A stretch of DNA of 7,297 nt from Acidobacteriota bacterium. GTDB taxonomy: Bacteria; Acidobacteriota; Terriglobia; Terriglobales; Acidobacteriaceae. Numbering within the stretch: the stretch's first letter is position 1; every line of letters starts with the position of its first letter. The position numbers and the translations under genes are program-made. Shown here piece by piece: positions 5,571 to 7,297 of this stretch. The notes below the pieces were generated by a model. That model did not search any database. It was given only the letters and a program-made list of their open reading frames with translations, and was not told where the DNA came from. The stretch is from the NCBI GenBank assembly GCA_021778815.1, contig JAJYBW010000171.1:1-7297 (forward strand), read 5' to 3'.

Positions 5571-6596
5571 ATGCAATTGATTTCACCATCTTTCGCGTCG
5601 ATGCCGGTCCTCCTGGGAGACTCCCAGGCGATGGCCGCGGTCCGTCGCCAGGTGCAACTGGCCGCGACGGCGGGAATGCCGGTGCTGATCACCGGCGAGA
5701 GCGGCACCGGGAAAAACGTTGTCGCACAGAATCTACACATGCTGTCGGCGCGCCGCGACGGTGCGTTTGTGCAGGTGAATTGTCCATCGCTGCCGCACAG
5801 CCTGATTGAGAGCGAGTTGTTCGGCTACGAAGCGGGAGCCTTCACGGGAGCCAATCACAGCCGCAACGGCAAAGTGGACCAGGCTCAGAACGGGACGCTG
5901 TTCCTGGATGAGATCGGGGACCTGGATGCGTCGGTGCAGGCCAAGCTGCTGCAGGTACTGCAGGATTTCCGCTTCAGCCGGCTGGGTGGGACAGAGGAGC
6001 GGGCGGTCGATATCTGGCTGATCTGCGCCACCCATCGCAACCTGCAGGCGGACATTAAAGCGGGCCGTTTCCGTTCAGATTTGTTCTATCGCATTAACGT
6101 CGTCTCCATCGAATTGCCACCACTGCGCGACCATCGTTCCGATGTGACCCTGTTGCTGATGCATTTCCTGCGCCACTATGAGCTGAAGTTCGGGCGCACG
6201 CTGGCGCCGTTTTCCAGCTCGGTGATGAAGTTGCTGGAGGCCTACCACTGGCCGGGAAATGTACGTGAACTGGAGAACCTGGTAAAGCGTTACGTCGTGC
6301 TGGGCAGCGAGCAGGCCATTGTGGAAGCGCTGAACGAAAGCGAATCGGCCTCGACGGACTCGGTCTTCATCCCGGACGGGAATCTTCCGCTGCGCATCCA
6401 GACGCAACGCGCGGTGCGGATGATGGAGCGGCAGATTATTCTGCGCGCGTTGAACGAGCATCGCTGGAATCGCCGCAAGACGGCGCAATCGCTGGATATC
6501 AGCTATCGGGCGCTGCTTTACAAGATTAAGGACGCCGGCTTGCCCCGGTTGCGTCAGGCGCATTCTGACGTGTGTTCCCCCGAGGAGAACCAATGA
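5571..6596 (+). CDS. PspF-like sigma-54 activator without a receiver domain
   Basis: 341 residues, close to the usual PspF size. The protein begins almost directly at the AAA+ domain (LLGDSQAM, 14-21), so there is no receiver or sensor domain. Visible motifs are Walker A GESGTGKN (42-49), GAFTGA (89-94), Walker B LFLDEIGD with Asp113-Glu114, FRSDLFYRI (167-175) and WPGNVREL (227-234). A Fis-type helix-turn-helix ends in DISYRALLYKI (309-319), followed by a polar tail of about 20 residues. The sensor I segment reads ICATHRN instead of the usual AATN, and Walker A ends in Asn49 instead of Glu. The ATG at 5571 follows an in-frame stop at 5550-5552 and has no other start between; its ribosome site is weak (GAG ten bases away). 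Its stop overlaps the exporter start, so it is probably co-transcribed with the exporter. Without a receiver it is either constitutive or held by a partner protein not visible here. Confidence 0.94.
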   Translation: MQLISPSFASMPVLLGDSQAMAAVRRQVQLAATAGMPVLITGESGTGKNVVAQNLHMLSARRDGAFVQVNCPSLPHSLIESELFGYEAGAFTGANHSRNGKVDQAQNGTLFLDEIGDLDASVQAKLLQVLQDFRFSRLGGTEERAVDIWLICATHRNLQADIKAGRFRSDLFYRINVVSIELPPLRDHRSDVTLLLMHFLRHYELKFGRTLAPFSSSVMKLLEAYHWPGNVRELENLVKRYVVLGSEQAIVEALNESESASTDSVFIPDGNLPLRIQTQRAVRMMERQIILRALNEHRWNRRKTAQSLDISYRALLYKIKDAGLPRLRQAHSDVCSPEENQ

Positions 6597-7297
6597 TGAG
6601 AGGAAAAGGAATGTTGTCTCGATGGTCCCAATTTACAGTCGCTGCGGCAGCGGTGAGCTTGACTTGCTGCCTGCTGCACGCGCAAACGCAACCGGCGGTG
6701 GCGCCGGTTGGAAATTTCAATAATCCCTTCACCACGCCAGCGGCGCCGGTCGGAACCTCGTTTCAAAGCAAGTCTGGAGAACCCGCGCTGGCGCAGCCGG
6801 ACTCGAGGGTTGTCCCATCTGTGGATGCCCACTATCGCATCGGTGCGGATGATGTGTTGACCGTGAATGTGTGGCATGAACCGGAAGTCTCGCGCAACGT
6901 GCCGGTTCGCCCTGACGGCAAGATTTCACTGCCGCTGGTGGGCGATGTGCAGGCAGCGGGTTTGACGCCCACGCAACTGAAGACGGAGCTGGAAGTGCGC
7001 TTCGAGAAGTTCCTGACCAATCCGGCTGTGAGCGTTATTGTGGCGGAGATTCGCAGTCAAAGGGTCAATGTGCTGGGCCAGGTGATGCGTCCGGGAACAT
7101 ATGCGCTGATTCCACCCATGAACGTGATTGATGCGGTGGCGACCGCGGGTGGATTGAGGGAGTTTGCCAAGCCGAACAAGATTTACGTGTTACGGACCTT
7201 GCCCAACGGCCAGGTGGAACGCATCAAGGTGCAGTACAACAACGTGCTGAAGGGCAAGCGAGGCAGCGTGGATGTGATGTTGCAGACGCGCGATACC
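6593..7297 (+). CDS. Wza-type polysaccharide biosynthesis/export protein, C-terminus cut by the window edge
   Basis: 235 residues are visible, open to the window end. Residues 1-31 look like a signal peptide (basic start, hydrophobic VAAAAVSLTCCLL, likely cut near LHA-Q). The SLTC segment lacks the small residue before Cys that a good lipobox needs. A Pro/Ala-rich linker (about 33-75) follows. A polysaccharide export domain spans about 78-152 (YRIGADDVLTVNVW, RPDGKISLPLVGDV). The start of an SLBB domain is seen at about 156-205 (RVNVLGQVMRPGTY, IDAVATAGGL). The family forms the periplasmic/outer-membrane channel that passes capsule or EPS out of the cell, usually with a Wzc-like partner likely encoded to the right. 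GAGGAG ends five bases before the ATG at 6593, which overlaps the regulator TGA (ATGA). The in-frame ATG at 6596 is an alternative. Family call is strong. Confidence 0.93.
   Translation, partial: MMRGKGMLSRWSQFTVAAAAVSLTCCLLHAQTQPAVAPVGNFNNPFTTPAAPVGTSFQSKSGEPALAQPDSRVVPSVDAHYRIGADDVLTVNVWHEPEVSRNVPVRPDGKISLPLVGDVQAAGLTPTQLKTELEVRFEKFLTNPAVSVIVAEIRSQRVNVLGQVMRPGTYALIPPMNVIDAVATAGGLREFAKPNKIYVLRTLPNGQVERIKVQYNNVLKGKRGSVDVMLQTRDT

Noticed and set aside
5279..5809. 176-codon plus-strand frame overlapping the start of the PspF-like gene
   Set aside because: It runs out of frame through the Walker A and GAFTGA-coding region of a clear AAA+ gene and has no recognisable domain.

Overview
The window looks like part of an exopolysaccharide (EPS) biosynthesis and export locus from a GC-rich, Gram-negative-type bacterium. 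The Acidobacteriota are my best guess. That rests on gene content only: an exosortase/PEP-CTERM-type polysaccharide deacetylase, a CapK-like adenylating enzyme, a Wza-type outer-membrane exporter, and two sigma-54 activators. There is no rRNA or other taxonomic marker here, so the assignment is an inference.

Layout. Four genes run leftwards. From right to left they are a full-length NtrC-type response regulator (4676 to 3267), a small protein of unknown function built from two similar halves (3196 to 2729), a membrane-anchored polysaccharide deacetylase (2381 to 1191), and a CapK/phenylacetate-CoA-ligase-like protein that leaves the window at base 1. The last two overlap by ATGA and form a coupled pair. 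They are separated from the upstream pair by a 347-bp gap that contains a very good sigma-54 (-24/-12) promoter. An inverted repeat lies about 116 bp upstream of the predicted start of transcription, and a hairpin sits just after the preceding gene. Two genes run rightwards: a receiver-less PspF-like sigma-54 activator (5571 to 6596) and a Wza-like exporter (from 6593, off the right edge), again overlapping at stop/start. The roughly 0.9-kb divergent region between the two arms (4677-5570) has no convincing gene. It is rich in palindromes and ends in a second, weaker -24/-12-like promoter.

How it may work together. Both regulators keep the GAFTGA loop that contacts sigma-54, and they have almost the same Fis-type recognition helix, so they probably read the same or very similar DNA sites. 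The simplest model is that one or both activate sigma-54 promoters of the EPS locus. The best target visible is the deacetylase/CapK promoter. The exporter is probably made from the same message as the receiver-less regulator. The deacetylase would modify the polymer in the cell envelope, the CapK-like enzyme would activate an acyl or similar substituent, and the exporter would form the outer-membrane exit. The two-halves protein may be a small regulatory or binding factor, but nothing in its sequence proves a role.

No RNA gene, CRISPR array, insertion sequence or attachment site was seen. The most notable features are the pairing of two sigma-54 activators (one with an atypical receiver, one with no receiver) around an EPS locus, the strong sigma-54 promoter, and the repeat-rich divergent region.
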